DNA of 64,000 nt from Schistocephalus solidus (Eukaryota > Platyhelminthes > Cestoda > Diphyllobothriidea > Diphyllobothriidae). Positions 1-13,882 of this stretch are shown piece after piece (within the stretch, counting starts at the first letter, position 1; each line of letters starts with the position of its first letter). The translations under genes and the position numbers were made by a program. The DNA lies in the NCBI GenBank assembly GCA_017591395.1, contig WEDG01005379.1, positions 93,192-157,191 of the forward strand. Direction: 5' to 3'. Under the pieces are notes generated by a model that saw nothing but the letters and a program-made list of their open reading frames with translations, searched no databases and was not told the DNA's origin.

Positions 1-1487
1 GAATCGATTCGTTTGCAACTAAGTAGTCTGAAGTTCAAGCATAGAACATCAATTTCATGAATAGGCATGGGAGACGACAAAAGAAAAGTTTGCTAATCGC
101 GGACGGTGACATGCACTGTCTGCGTCAGAGGGCGGACGCAGGACGGTAATTTTTGTATGAATTAATTTATTTTTATAGCGCAACATCTGCTGCCCTCTCT
201 CCTCTCTCGCAAAAAACTGGTTTTCCTCAGGCCTATGAAAGAAACAAACGAAAAAATGGAATGTCACGCTGACCCCATATAAACGGTAGTATTTAGAACG
301 GTGGTAAGTGTAATGACAGGAGTATTTGGTTTTTGTGAGAGGAGCAGGATAAATGCTCCTTAAAAGACATGTAATATCATGGCCCTATCCGAAGCAGCCT
401 TTGACCGTATAGTACCACAAAAATGAGGTGCATAAGTACTGGAAACAGAGGCTTAACTTTTAATCAATGTCCCTCTCGGAAACGATGTATCCTTTCCAGC
501 TGGCTTCGAGAGATGGTAAAATCTAATGACCTTTTGCTATTGCAAAGACTTTAAACTCCCATGGCCCTGGAAGTAGGTTTGCAGAGTTTTTCAATGCCGC
601 AGCCCGTCAACTGGTGAATACTACCATAGACAGCCCCAGTCGCGCTTAGAAATAAGTGATGGTCTGTGAAATAAAATCAGATGGGATCCTACTCGAATTA
701 TTCAGCATCGTGCATGCAATCATAATTTTTGTTACACTAAATTGACATGTCGTCATTCGGCAAAACACACCCACCGAGAATCAATAAGACAAGCTTGCTT
801 AATTAAGCCGGTGCGTTTTAACAGCGCATAGTATTTTTAGAAAACTAGTCTAATGAACCTGTTTCAATGCTACGACAATTGACCTGTTGATATTACTTTA
901 AAACCATAGCTTATTATGAATATTTAAGCTAACTGAGCGAAGTGCGATAGAAACCTGTGCTATCACTAGGTGTCTAAGCATACCCTCTGAAGAAATATGT
1001 TCTTGGATAAGACGGATCTAAGCACGAATTAATCAGACCGTTTTAAAGGCATACGTTCAATTTTCGCTATCGAGGTTATACAGTTTTCTAACCATATGAT
1101 CATTAAGGTGTCTTAGGACTCTGATATTAATTTTCCCATCTGTGTACGCATGGAACGTATAGGGATGGTGTTTTTGAGCATTTTATTTCAAACGTCGAGC
1201 ATAAATTTATGCTTCTCATAGGGAAAAAAAAACTCAAAAAAGAGGGAAAAACCAGTAAGCATACAACCAAGGCATTGTGAAAGAAATACTCTACTCAGAA
1301 GCATAAAAACTTGCAAACTAAGAAAATCCGAGGCCACAGCTTGACTTCTTAATATTTCCCGATTAAGAATTGCATGCTTAGAATATGAAAGGTTGATGTG
1401 TTCTACAAAAGTCGTCTGGTACCGACCACTTATGTACTAATCTGTCCTCATCTAAAGGTTAAAAGTATTATAGGCAGATAAACATTG
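1..1487. other. Anonymous AT-rich DNA, no gene seen
   Basis: No open frame of convincing length or composition, no recognisable domain and no RNA gene. The 70-codon minus-strand frame near 55-267 resembles no family I know and is treated as chance. Confidence 0.5.
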
Positions 1488-1760
1488 CCGACAAAGACAA
1501 AGGAGACTCGAATGGCCAGTTTTGGCTCATTAGCCAACCCAAGTGGTGCCCCGCCCGAGGCTCGAACCCGCGACTTGGTAATTAGAAGTGCAGCGCTCTA
1601 CCTATCGAGTCACGGGCTCGTTGTCTTTCCGGTTTAGATCGGGAATATTGACACTGGCGGATGAACGCTTCACCGATCGTCTAGGGCACTCACTCGTGCC
1701 CTTCTGCCTTGGGGCTCACTCTCGAACCCCGCCAGCAGCTGCACAGCGGCTAGTAGTATG
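1488..1760 (-). repeat. tRNA-headed SINE, family 2, fullest copy in the window
   Basis: On the minus strand a tRNA-like head lies at about 1619-1550. It has an A-box-like GACTCGATAGG, an anticodon-loop-like CTTCTAA (Arg-TCT-like) and a clear B box GGGTTCGAGCC. It is followed by a body ending in a CTTTGTCGGCAATG-like tail at about 1488-1515. The same tail occurs near 6920, 31630, 41850 and 45960, so this is a dispersed family. A second B-box-like stretch, GGGGTTCGAGAGTGAGC, lies at about 1712-1728 and recurs in diverged form near 41920. That suggests a dimeric head or a tandem junction. tRNA origin is inferred from the two boxes. The copy is probably not a functional tRNA because the anticodon stem pairs poorly. 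Confidence 0.6.
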
Positions 1761-2610
1761 CGCAGCTTGGTGAAACTTCCATCCACTAATGTCAAAAGTA
1801 AACTGCTTGAAGCCAAAGGGTCGCAGGTGAAAAAGTAACATGAAAAACAGTAACTACGCCTGAGCTTTCATCCGCTCTACAGCAGGTCGCCTCATCACAG
1901 CGATTGTTATTCACTTTAGTGTTAACAGCCTGAATAAGTCTACAAGTGAAAATTGTAGGAGAAGGGAATTTTTCGTTTTTTATATATTCTCTCTTATTAC
2001 CCCATATCTCTGTTTTGAGTACGTATAAGCGACCGTTTACCAATAAGCTTCGGAAAGTTCCATTCGAAGCCGAACTTATGCATATGCTGAGGAGCGTAAA
2101 TGCAAAAACCTAATCGTCTCTGAACAAACAGTTAGCCTTAACTGTCCATGGTTTCGTTTGTACTGTCAGCAGGACGCCTTAACACAGTCCTGCCGCCTGG
2201 AAACATAATATTTACCCTCTGGTCAGGATGGCACGCCATTTGTCTTCATTTGGCCTCAAAAAATTGTGAATTTGTCCTTTGGGAAGGCAAACAAGATTCG
2301 GCTTTGTAACTTTCAACTTTTAAGACGTTTTTTCGGGCCACCTGTGACCTGATAATATTAAGATGAATTTGATAGGAGGCCACCGTCCTTAAAACCCTCT
2401 TAACTGCTCTTGTGAGACTCTTGGACAAACTTCCTGTTGGATGGTCAATATGGTGCAAATCAGCAGTTCGAACTCTTGAAACCAACAGGCTGGGCCGGAA
2501 TTCGATCGCCATACGGCTGCGAGCAAGCTGATCTCACACAGGTTTCGGTTCACTCAGGTTTATCTGCGCCGGGTGTTTGTTCCACTCGATCTAAAATGGT
2601 AAGACATCGA

Positions 2611-2672
2611 GCCCTTGGCTCAATGGTTAGAGCAGCCCTGAATGTCAGAGGTCGATGCACGACCCTCTGAGT
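2611..2672 (+). repeat. Degenerate tRNA-like sequence (SINE head?)
   Basis: The stretch AGCCCTTGGCTCAATGG looks like a tRNA 5' end with an A box, and GGTCGATGCACGACC about 30 bases on looks like a decayed B box and T arm. The acceptor arms do not pair well. It is either a tRNA pseudogene or the head of another SINE. No body shared with other copies was found. Confidence 0.35.
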
Positions 2673-3130
2673 TTGGCAACACTTTTTGTATGAACAGTTC
2701 TTTCCCCGTCTAATTGAATGAATTATATTTTCGAAAATAATACAGGTGTAAGGTGTTTTACCTGCAACTTCGTCAATAAATCATCAAATTAACTGTATCA
2801 CTCGCCCGCAAATAACGGAAGAAACTGCTTCAGAGGAACTAAGCTCTCATAAGATGAAATGGTGGCAGGCCATAAAACCAAGTCGATAGCTCGTACGACG
2901 CGAGTTGCACTGCTTCGATCGAGCCATGGCCTGTATGGCCAAGGTTTGCACTCTCGTCGACCAATGAACTGTCAATACTAAGGTTTAGCTGGTCTCAGGT
3001 TTGTCCCGCATAAAATCATTACAGTTAGGTGGAAATGGCTTATACCTGTGCGTGGGAGGACTGACTTTTCCGGCTGTAAATCGATACTCTCTCACACCAC
3101 TGTAAACAAAATTTCCTGTTGATATTGGGG

Positions 3131-3321
<191 letters not shown>

Positions 3322-6300
3322 GATTGAATTCGTTGGGCTGTTCTTATATTAGCCAGTTTGTTTTGGCAAAGAACTTGCCACTATCCCCCTAGATAGTTCT
3401 CTCCAACTTCAGGTTCAAGCTAGGGAGACGTAAGAGTGCATAGTTTAAAAACATGATCACATGTATAGGATTACCTCTGCCTACGCATATCGATCACTGC
3501 TCATTTGAAAGGTAGTAGCGCCCCTCTAGTAAGAATCTGCACCCATAACCTGTGGTGAGGATTGTAAAATGCTGACCGACGCTTTCAAATAAGCCTCCAA
3601 TTTGGAGTTTACATTATTTAAAAGAATAAATCATAATCTAGTGTTATTTCACACACTCCGGTTAAATCTTTGCATTTGCCTGTATGGATCTCATTCTGCA
3701 CTAACTCCCTTCTCCTGTTATGTATACTTTTTACTGATTCTCGTTTCTTAAGTGAAGTTAGATGTCGCTCCTGTAAAACATAGAGAAAGGAATCATTCTT
3801 CTGGTCATTTTCCCGGAGACTACGTCATTCTGGGTTTAGGAGTTTCAAATGACAAAATTTATATCACATTTAAGAATATAGTCATTTAGAAACTTTTGGA
3901 GAGGCATTTTATCGTTGCTGCCATTTCTAGACCTGCATATGACGCAGAAAATTTGTTCCAGATAGATGTAAGCACCTCATCCTTGTTAGAGCATCTCTCC
4001 ACAACTAAAAGGTAATCATACTCAGGAGACATGTTTTCTTCCTATTTTGAAACCTCTAGGCGCATCTTAGCTTCGGAAAGGGTTTCTTAAAAAATCAATG
4101 ATTTGGAAAACTGTTTGGGAGCAAGAGGAGTCGCATTTGAAATAACTGTATTCCGAGTAAATATTGTTTTATACAAAACTCTTTTGTAACGAAACAAACC
4201 ACTTGACAGGTGCACCGAAAATAAACTGAAGAAAATGCACAGCGTTAATAGAGATTTCGTTAGGCTCGAAGGGGTGGGAGGAATCTCAATCATAAAAAGT
4301 AAGCCAGACGTATTATTAGACTCAAGCTTATTTTCCATGGGGATCAATACTTCCGGGGATAATTTAATTGTCCTTTCGGGTTTGAAACATGTTATCGTAA
4401 TTGAATTATTAATGGGCGTATGTTGGTAAATATTGTACACAGTAGATGCTGTAAACTGAGAAGAGGGCTAGCGAATTGCTAGTGTGTAAATAGGATAAAT
4501 GACTCCAAATACAGCCCTGTTAGCGGCTTGGTGTAATATACGGATACAGAGGGAGGAAGCGCACGGTAGGGAGGAAACTCCACTAACACCAACGCTTCTC
4601 CATATGCGTGCGCACCAGTTGGGCATAAACTAAGTTGCTTCTTTAAATTTTGAAATTCTCCCAGATATTTACGCATACACATAATATATTGTGAATATGC
4701 ATGAAACAGCCAGAGTTTAAAGTGGAATTGTTCATCACGTTGGCTGAATGTATGTTCTTAGTCGTATGACCGTGGGAGGTACTGATTCCCTCCGGATTGA
4801 ATGACTGAAAAGAACATTTTCGCTTCGCTTCGCAACTGATGACTGACAGTCCCCGCAGGTGCTAGCATAAGGACGAGCAGGCAATAATTCAGAAGCAGAC
4901 ATAGAGAGATCACAACATAAGACCATAGGGACAGCACAGGTACTAGCTGGAAACCAGTATGATATATCGTGTAACCTCGATATGTATACTCCTGGCTGCA
5001 CGGTAGCAGGCTAATGCATATTACGCGGTTATCCAGCTGTGGCTGATGGACTTCGGCTCAACGATTCATATAAATATTGGTCTGCGCTTTTAAAGCTTAT
5101 TTAAGACTAATTTATTTCAAGTTAACAATTAATTTTAAGGAAATTACAAAGCGACACTGGAGTAATCGACTCTGGATTATCTGCCGTCATCAGCAACCAG
5201 CGTGGCAGCCCCAGCTCAGAAGCAAAACGGAAACGCCCCTTTCCGTGACACAATCAGGATGAATCGGGGTACGTCACTCTCACCTCGCTTAATACTCCCA
5301 AATCCCATTCGGTATGATGCAGGCAGCGGTAAGCCAGAGTTTTTCTATACTCCATCTTCTTGATATTCGAATCCTGAGCGACGGGATATCGCTGCCTGAT
5401 GCATGCAAATAAGTCAGCAATGACGTCTTCAGTACTCCTGTCAGCGGCAGAAAAAAAAACCTATCAATAACATCACTTCATCTTTCTCGGGAAGTAGGAC
5501 AGAGTTGCTAGTAAGTACAGCGTTGAGGTCCTGTAGCATATCTTTCGTTCAGCACCCGCATTGGGTTCGGGCACAGCTATCCCTAAACTCCAGCTCAGAG
5601 CTCAGGGCAACGATGCACGGGGTAGGTGTACATTAACTTAAGGCTGTCTTTTTGGACTGAATAATGGTCTTCCGCTCTGCTTTCACTAAGGAACTTTATT
5701 CTGTTTCAGTGTAGGCAGCAACTGGCAACTAATTGCCTTCTTTGTTCAGTCGTGCTGATTTGGGTACGTGATCTATTAAAGAGAGCGCACCTTTTGAACG
5801 AAAGCAAGCCATCACCTTAATTGATAATGCCAACAAGGACAAAGTCTGCAGTTTTCCATTCCGCTGGTCAATGCTGTTCAGATATCTTTTTGCTGACAAT
5901 TTTTTTTGCTTCCTCAAGCTAAAAGCGGCCTCTAGTTTGTTTCAGACAATCCTCTGTACATGTGGCATTTATGGTTAATTCAAATCTCTCCAATGCTCAA
6001 GTGGTCACTCCTTGTCTAGAAGTGTATGGCCGACTGTAGATAGTGCTTGAAAAAACTAGACATCTCACATTTGCCCGTGCCAGCTCCGGTTCCTGTCTTT
6101 GTCGGTGGATACTCCTCTCAACAACAAATGGGGGAGGGGGTGAATATGCCAGCCTGCGGTTCTTGTTGGGAAAAAGATGAACACGTGAACGCTGGAGCAG
6201 TATGTGTATCAGCGTGAGCTTTTGGAGTCTGGGAAGAGTGCTGTCTACGGGGGGTTTTCACTTTCATATTTGGTTGTCATTCTAGTATGTAAACAGAGCT

Positions 6301-6513
6301 AGTCTCGCCCTTCACAATGCTATTGGTACTAGCTCATTCCTGATCGTTCATGTATCGACCTAAAATGACAGCTAAAGGACAATGCATAAATAGCATTATA
6401 GACGAGCCCGCTATTGAGAGGACTCCTATGGTAAACTGTAGTTGCGAGACAAATATTTAAGACATCTACCTTCAACCACTGGATCTTCCACGGCCTTAAT
6501 TATAGCTGTAATG
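3322..6513. other. Anonymous DNA, no gene seen
   Basis: Short open frames only, the longest about 117 codons on the minus strand at 4087-4440, with no recognisable motif. I see no RNA gene and no repeat shared with the rest of the window. Confidence 0.45.
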
Positions 6514-6713
6514 TGGAGGAGGAGGAGGAGGAGGAGGAGGAGGAGGAGGAGGAGGAGGAGGAGGAGGAGGAGGAGGAGGAGGAGGAGGAGGAGGAGGAGG
6601 AGGAGGAGGAGGAGGAGGAGGAGGAGGAGGAGGAGGAGGAGGAGGAGGAGGAGGAGGAGGAGGAGGAGGGAGGAGGAGGAGGAGGAGGAGGAGGAGGAGG
6701 AGGAGGAGGAGGA
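6514..6713 (+). repeat. (GGA)n microsatellite, about 67 repeats
   Basis: Nearly pure GGA trinucleotide tract with one extra G near 6669, which shifts the register. The poly-Arg, poly-Glu, poly-Pro and poly-Ser frames over it come from the repeat. The plus strand is purine-only over 200 bases. Confidence 0.97.
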
Positions 6714-6916
6714 CAGGGACAGAGTTCATATTCTATCACTGTAATAACAAGATTCATAGATATTTTGAAGTTCATGCACAAGCATTCAACCTAAAGGAAA
6801 AGACTTGAAAAGACTTGAAAATGTATTCCTTACCGAAAGACCGTAAGTGTCGCACCTTGGCAGTATCGACAATGCTTACGACAGCAACAACAGTAATTAT
6901 AGTAAAGGCAGCTGAA

Positions 6917-6950
6917 TAATGCCGACAAAGATAAGGGAGACTGGAATGGC
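6917..6950 (-). repeat. Fragment of SINE family 2 tail
   Basis: About 34 bases (ATGCCGACAAAGATAAGGGA and on) match the tail of the copy at 1488. No head or body is attached. Confidence 0.5.
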
Positions 6951-7399
6951 TATGGTAGTAGTCGTGAAAGGGGAAGCAGTATTGGAGAAGTATCATTAGC
7001 ATCGGAGATGTCAGGGAGAGCCTCAAATGAGTAAGTGAGAGAATGATCACATTGTGATCTGCCTCTTTGAGGAAAAGGCTAAGAGCATAATAGATTGACC
7101 TTGTCTCCCTCCTTCTACTTTTCCTACCTTCTGTTACTCTCAATCCGACATAAGTGCAGAATGTTAGCTGAACGCAAAAGAATGCAATAAAGAAAATAAT
7201 TGTTCTCTTTTAGCATCCAATATTGCAACAGTACATGTTTCATACGAAAATTTTTATGAGCTCATTTTCACAAAAAAAACAGCAAACACAGCCACCCACC
7301 ACAGCAGCAGAATGGATAATAAGGCAGGGTGCTCACCTTGTACTCATACTGGTCTTGCACCAGGTAGTGCGAGAATGTGTCAGGCATGCTTGTATAGCT

Positions 7400-8350
7400 C
7401 ACAGCCATGGTTCCCAACATAAGTGGGGGGGAATTACGCGATATTGCTGCCCTTGGGGAAGGTTCGAGTTTGACTGTCGCCTTGGCACTGAATTGGAGCG
7501 CAGACGAGCCTCCACTGTGGTGGATCTAGTCGCGAGAACAGTTCGTACGATAAAACCGACGTTAACTGCTTCGGCTGCCGTCTCTGCCACTGCCGAATCG
7601 CACGACACTTCGAGGGACAGAAAGAGAGCAGGAGCGTGAACCAGGGGGAGGAGGGAGAGACTGGTTGCGAACCGAGGGGCAGCGAAGGCGGAACGGAACT
7701 GAACGAAGCGGAACGTGAGCGCGCACGGCAGCAAGGGAGGGAGAGAGAGAGAGCGCGATGGAGAAGGCGCAGGAGAGCGAGCAGCTGAGGGGGGCAGAAG
7801 GCAACGAAAGCCGACTACAATGAGAACCCGCCGGCCAAGACTTGTAGATAAACAAACAGGAAAGCGATTCGTGCGCGTGCACACACAGTTTGTGAACCTA
7901 TTCCGAAGTTTTCGGCGGTCGTGTTCTACGGTAGCGTGAGCGAACGAACAGCAAGCGTGTTGTGCTCTCCACTGCCACCACCGCTCGCCTTAGCAGCGCC
8001 CAGACTCAAGATTCGGGCGCACGCTTGCACGCCCGCACACATATGTCAGCAAATCCACGCGGCCGAACTGCTCAACCAACGGATTGGTCAAGAGAGCGTT
8101 GTGACTTAACCGGCTACACGCTGATTGGGTGGGTGGAACTCAAGACGCGACCGTCCACGAACCGTACAATCAATAGATTTTCGCGCGTGATTCGTGTGTG
8201 GGGCAAACGTGAGGGAAAGGATGTGCGCACGACAAACCCGGACTGGAAGCACGCACGTGCGCTCATGAAGGACAACAGTAGCAACTGGTAAATTATAATG
8301 GGCCCTGCTCACAGAGCCGATTGGAGTAGTTGAGTGGTCGTTGCTCAACC
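7400..8350 (+). repeat. CpG-rich block, partly a diverged third copy of the arm A/B outer end
   Basis: GC-rich and CpG-rich compared with its surroundings. The stretch around 7690-7890 (GCGGAACGGAACTGAACG, then GAGAACCCGCCGGCCAAG, then GTGCGCGTGCACACACAG) follows the same order as the outer ends of the inverted duplication at 12130-12330 and 41110-41290, at lower similarity. Overlapping open frames of up to 161 codons exist on both strands with no recognised domain. Three ATTGG (inverted CCAAT) motifs at 8083, 8124 and 8320 could belong to a promoter, but this is weak evidence. Confidence 0.4.
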
Positions 8351-11150
8351 ACTACTGGCAGCGGACTCAAAAGACGAAAGGCAGAGGGAAGGCAGAACAA
8401 AAAGCCTTTGACTCATTTTTTGCCTAAACACTTGGTCAACGCGTGGCCTGCTAACGCCAACCTGCTGCGCCCTACTGCAGTTGGTCGCCAGCACTGGCAC
8501 TACAAGTGTGCCTGTGTCTTCCTCACGGTCTCACAGTGCGTATGCGTACGAACAGTATTCGATGGGGCAAACACGATGTGTAGGTCCGTGCGGGTAGGCG
8601 TATGCGAACAAGGGTGGCACCATTTACTGATAGCATTATTTCAATCCTCCTTCGAATCGTCGTCTGTCCAGTCATCAGGTGACTGGTGTTCTCTGCCGTT
8701 GGTATTGCCGCTGACGGTAAAAACCTCGTGTGTGCCCGCTCAACTTTCTTTTTTATCACAGGACACGTGGCTGCGCGAAGGTGCACGTGGAGTCAACTGC
8801 CCACGAGATAAAATGAGCCCTGATTAATGGCCACCTCAAAACCTACGAGACCAAGTGTACCAGGATTGGTGATAGACTCGGTCACGTTGCTGCCCCTATC
8901 AACAACGGACAAAAGTGGGGTTGCAATTTCAAGAGGTCTGGAGTGTCCTTTTTACTCAAACAAAGGCCAGAAAATATTGGCAGGTTATCAGTTTTGGCAA
9001 GAACATAATATGCACCCCAACTCCCTCACTCTTTACATTGTGCTCGTTGGGATTATCATTCGTTGCCGGGTTAGTTGGGTCAACAATGTTTCGTTGGCGG
9101 TAAGGGGACCGAATTATCGGGTCAAATGGTAAGTTTCCAGACGGTAGCTGTTAGGACCCCAATGTAGATTCAAAATGCAGTTACTTTACGTTGATAATTA
9201 AAGATCGCGCAGAGCGGACCGCATTCTTACTCCTGTCAAGGGTCCAAATAAAAGTTGGTCAGGTTAGCTAGGAATGATATCGCGCACATTGATCGGCGTG
9301 AGGTAAAGCCACCAGATCTTGCAATCCACACACATGTCGTGGCAACAAACTATTCTGTGACCCTAACCCCTCGGCAATTAATGCTCATTCTAAAGAAAAC
9401 GATGGATAGGGTAGGGATTAGGTTGGCACTCTCGTTTTCTTAATTTAACCCTATCTATATAAATCCTATTACTACTGGTCCCGTATTTCACAATGATCTT
9501 TCCTTTGTTCCGTGAGTTGAGTTCTTGCCACAGTTTCTTACTAAACAAAATCCACAGTAATTTTTTGTGATCCACAGCAAAAAGTGAACGCGCCATCTTG
9601 CAGTGGATGTGCATTCCGGATGCGAGTGACTTATGACAATAAAATTTGTTGGGATTTAAGTATGCGGCTAAGTTAAAGTGCGGACTGACAATTTTCCTTA
9701 CTTACCAGAAGGAGTGAAATTTTTAAAAACGGGTCCGTTATATTACGCGTTGAAGAGTCCCTATTTTGTTCTAATACTCGTTAAGTCAGTTCTCCGATCC
9801 TAAAAAATGAATTCTGTAAGATTTCAAGAGGTTTCGGTGCTTGACACACTCTACGCCAACTGTCTGAGGCAATTATAGTTGTGGCTGTTCATCGGTGCAT
9901 AAGACGTTTGTCCTGTAGTCCCAACAGGACAGTCGTTCAGACTACAAAGGACGCATCTTGCTAGTCAGTAGCGATCAATCGAAGGAGTTATCTGAAGTGG
10001 CTGTGGTAGATGACAAACCGATCACTCAGTGGAACTTCAGGAAATCGAGGGATGACATTAGCTGCGCTGTAAACGTCTTCTGGTTTCGTAGCTTACACGT
10101 TTTTGCTTGTCCGTCTGGATAAAATTTATCTGACTAAGATGATTATTTCGCGGTCTCTAGCAAGCATTTACTCCGTCACTTATTGGAGTTGTAAGATGGA
10201 GGTTGTAGTACCATTCACAAAAGGGCTAAAAGCTTTTAAAAGATTTTAAAGATTTTAAAATTCAGTTTCAGCACAAAATTAGTGGCAATTTGGAGGGTTG
10301 GCGGGGTTGGACACTTCCGTTTCACCTAGTATTCTCCGTAGCTGCGGCCTAGTTATGGCCAGGTCACGTGGGAGTTGGGTTCGCCAATCTGTGGGGTGAT
10401 TATGGAGCGTTTTCTTTTACTTTCTTCGAAGTTCGATCCAGCGCGGACTGACAACAGTGCGTAAATTGGCGATAATCATTACACTCTCCCTTGCCCTTTT
10501 CAGTAGCTCTTATAGATTAGGCAAAGAAACGCAATTAGTTCCATGCGTTACAAGACTGCCAGTAAATTTCTGACAAAGCGTCCACAGGAAGGGGAAGCCT
10601 TGAATTTCAAACCAAGTGTCGTTTTGGTACCAATGAGGGCTCTAGGAGTTTTGTTCTGAATGCGGATATGTTGGCTCCTGATATCACAAAATTCCAGGAA
10701 ATTACTGGATCTTTTCTTTTCCCCTCAGTAGAGTACTCGTCAGCCGCGATTTGATTCAAGCTGTTAAATGAGCTTTTATGTTTCCTTATGCAGGGCTCTC
10801 CCCACACCAGACTTAAAATAGCACATATTTTGTTTACCAGGCAGCATTATGAACAACTGCTACTTCCTGTTAAACCAATTTACGTTTTTGATCATCTCTG
10901 TTTAGGCTTTCGTCGCCGGTGTGCGCTCAAAGTGGGATGGCTGCATTCACTAGTCCGGTTTGTTGCGCAGGTATGATCACTAACAGCAGACCCAAATAGG
11001 AGGCTCCATCCAGTAAAGCGCCTGGTGCTCTAAGTTCGCAACTATGCAGCTACCTATACGCAACTCGGATGAATGAAAATGCCGCTTTTTCCGGGTATTT
11101 CTTGTAGTACAGTCTTTATACATGTCCCATTTACAAAGGCTGAATGCCGG
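8351..11150. other. Anonymous DNA, no gene seen
   Basis: No convincing coding region. A short CGTATTCTCCG-type motif with GC-rich surroundings occurs near 10330 and again near 11370, hinting at an old shared repeat, but I could not define its ends. Confidence 0.4.
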
Positions 11151-11290
11151 TGGTTGCACCATACGATCAACATTGAAATAGCCAAAAGCTCAGACGGATG
11201 TATTACTCAGGTTTCTGCTGCTGCATGTCACAACTGCGGGGCTTCGACTCCTCAATGAGCCCCTAGTGTTATTTATGTGGTTTCTGCTGT
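11151..11290 (+). repeat. Distant copy of the 35.7-kb tandem repeat
   Basis: The order of short matches (AAAAGCTCAGAC, TTTCTGCTGCTGC, a CTCAATGAGCCCCT block, GTGGTTTCTG) parallels 35925-36050 (AAAAGCCCAGAC, TTTCTGCTGCTGC, CTCAGTGGGTCCCT, GCGGTTTCTGG). Similarity is low but collinear. Confidence 0.4.
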
Positions 11291-12323
11291 ATGAAATCCA
11301 GATGTGGATTTGGGAGACGATTTACACTAACCCATCGTGAGGGTAGGGCGGGGCCGTTTCACGTGACCTCGTATTCTCCGCAATGGCGGAATGACCTCAA
11401 AGTGCACATTCTAAGAAAATTAATATTATTAGAAGTCCAAATATATAAGAAATGAGCTTCACCAAAGAACAAATACAAGGCTATATCAATCTGCCGCAGG
11501 TCTGCAGACGCCTTCTCATATCATGCATTAATCCAGTTTGACCCGCTAGCTGGTTGCCTGTTCATCACCTCTTCCCCTAGTCCTGTATTCCGGATCTGCA
11601 GCGCCTGAGGTGACAGCGAAGCATTAGTGAATTATTTGCTTCCAGGAGGTGCTTCTGACTCAGTTAATAGAGTCTTTCCGTGGATTGACTGTGCCTTGTG
11701 TAGAGCGCTATCCTCGGCCTTTCATGCAAAACCATTCCAGGTTTTCTGTCAACTGTATTCAGAAACTTTCCGGTCATTTTTACCTCTACACAGGGGCCTT
11801 TGCATCTCTAAGACAAACTTCAAGGTGACCTCTAAAGTAAGAGGTATTCTTCATTGGTCCGGTTGGATGCGGGGATATGTTCGATTATGCGGGTCCAATA
11901 GGAGTCTGTAATCGAGTCGTATGTCTAGTGCACCTCACCACTGACAACCCCACCTGCTCCCCTGACAACCGACGAAAACGCTACATGAGCGTTGGCGCAG
12001 GAAGACAGATGAGACGGATGAGAGTAGCGGCTGCAACTGCCTTCAACGAATAGCCCGCTAGGCCAAGGGATAGACAGCGGAACGCGAACGAATGTTGAGG
12101 ACGGGGATTACGAGGCGCTGGTGGAACAAAACTGAACTGAGCATGCACGCCAGCGCAGACAGATACAAAGGCATGGGTGACACTAAGGAATGAGGGACAA
12201 GAGAAGAAGGCAAGAGAAGAAGGCAAGAGAAGGCAAGAGAAGACTACGCAAAGAAACCTGACTATGACGAGAACCCGACAGCCAAACTGAATGAAGGAGT
12301 GAAACGATTCTTGCGTGTGTGCA

Positions 12324-12326
<3 letters not shown>

Positions 12327-12374
<48 letters not shown>

Positions 12375-12378
12375 AGAG
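12327..12378 (+). repeat. (GA)n microsatellite
   Basis: About 50 bases of GA repeat inside arm A. The matching place in arm B (41085-41110) has only a short CT run, so the tract has expanded or shrunk since the duplication. Confidence 0.9.
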
Positions 12379-13882
12379 TTCGTCTGTCGCAAGTCACAGT
12401 AACTGCCGCTGTCTTCGAGAAGCAGTGTATACTTGCGCATACATCTGTATGGGAGACAGGTGCAGCAGTTATTGCAACTACTCAACCCAAAATCATCGTA
12501 TGCCAGTAGCAAGGACAACGGAACACGAATGGAAATCGTTGATTTGGAATGTAAGTCCGAAGTTCGCATGGTACAGGCAGATCTGCGCATACGTATACAC
12601 GAATTAGAATTAAAAAAAACTCGATCCCATATCGATAAGAGTTGTCTTGGAGAACTGATTAAAAAGATACCACTGCAACGTGATACTCACTCTCGGGGAG
12701 GATCGATCTCCTGACCGCAACGGACATCTCACAAAGTCACGAGTGATCGTAGTTAGACCTGTTAACATGACTAGCCATGGGGATGGAGTTAGCTCTAGTA
12801 TCGGACACATTCTCTCTTCCTTCTGTCAGACACCAGAGGTTTATCGAATCCTGTTAACCTACTGTTACTCAGATTGAGAGAAGTGACTGGCTTGATATGA
12901 AAGTCTCCATACCAGGCCTGGTAAACGCATGTATGACGCTTGGTGTATGCGGGTGTTTTCGACGGGAATGCAGGTCGCAGTTGTATGACCACTTCCCGGT
13001 TAGTGCATGTGCTCGACTGGACTTTAACCGAGAATATGCTGGAGAAGGTAGCTTGATGCAGATACACGTGAAGGAAACATGCGCGAAACCATATAGAACA
13101 GCAGGAATGATTACAGTCGAAGTAAAGCGCGTGTAACCAACACACAGACAGTCCTCGTTGAATGAATCTTGTGGTTACTTCTACTTCACCTGATCCCACC
13201 CCACTCTGTGATTCCGCGAAGCCCTGCTCAACACGGCGACACTATCCTGGTAACCATTCTTGACTGGTGGGCTATACCAGATGAGTGTTCGGCACCTGCG
13301 CCTCTTCATAAACCATTGCCACTGAGTTTACCACTCTCTTACCTACACACCTACGGAGAAGGTGACATACAATCCCACTGGTAACTCAGGCTACTACAGG
13401 CCATCTTCCCACCATGAGAAAAGTTATATTCACCGGGGAGTGTGGCACTCGTCTAGAATGAATTAGCTGCCTCATTTATGGGAACTGTGCTTACTGTTTG
13501 GTGGGAGGAGAGAGTGTGCGCTGCCACAGTGATACTTCTTAATCTGGTAGCCTGCAATGTTCGTTCGCATTGGCCAACCGACAAGAAAGGGAAAAAAAGC
13601 ACGTTAGTACTTGATGTCCGTGATTCCCGAAATTACCAACTCCGAGAACGCCATGAACCAATGCCACGACGACCTAAAAGCCCTCCTCCCAATCAGGTGT
13701 GAAAATCAGCATCCTCGATTTTTCCTTGGTGATGCTCAGCTAGTCAGCACAAACGAGGCCAACTGAGATAAAGGATAAGGTCACCGAGGGATAGTCAGAT
13801 GCAAAAGCAATGCATTTAATCTACAGCAGGCCTGTACTGAACCTAAAATTCTGCGTACCGATATCGTATTCTGTTCGCAAAG

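Noticed and set aside
6442..6794. Poly-Arg, poly-Glu, poly-Pro, poly-Ser and poly-Leu open frames on both strands
   Set aside because: Translations of the (GGA)n repeat and not proteins.
7399..7884. 161-codon minus-strand frame in the CpG-rich block
   Set aside because: No recognised domain, overlapping frames of similar length on the other strand, and not maintained in the related arm ends.
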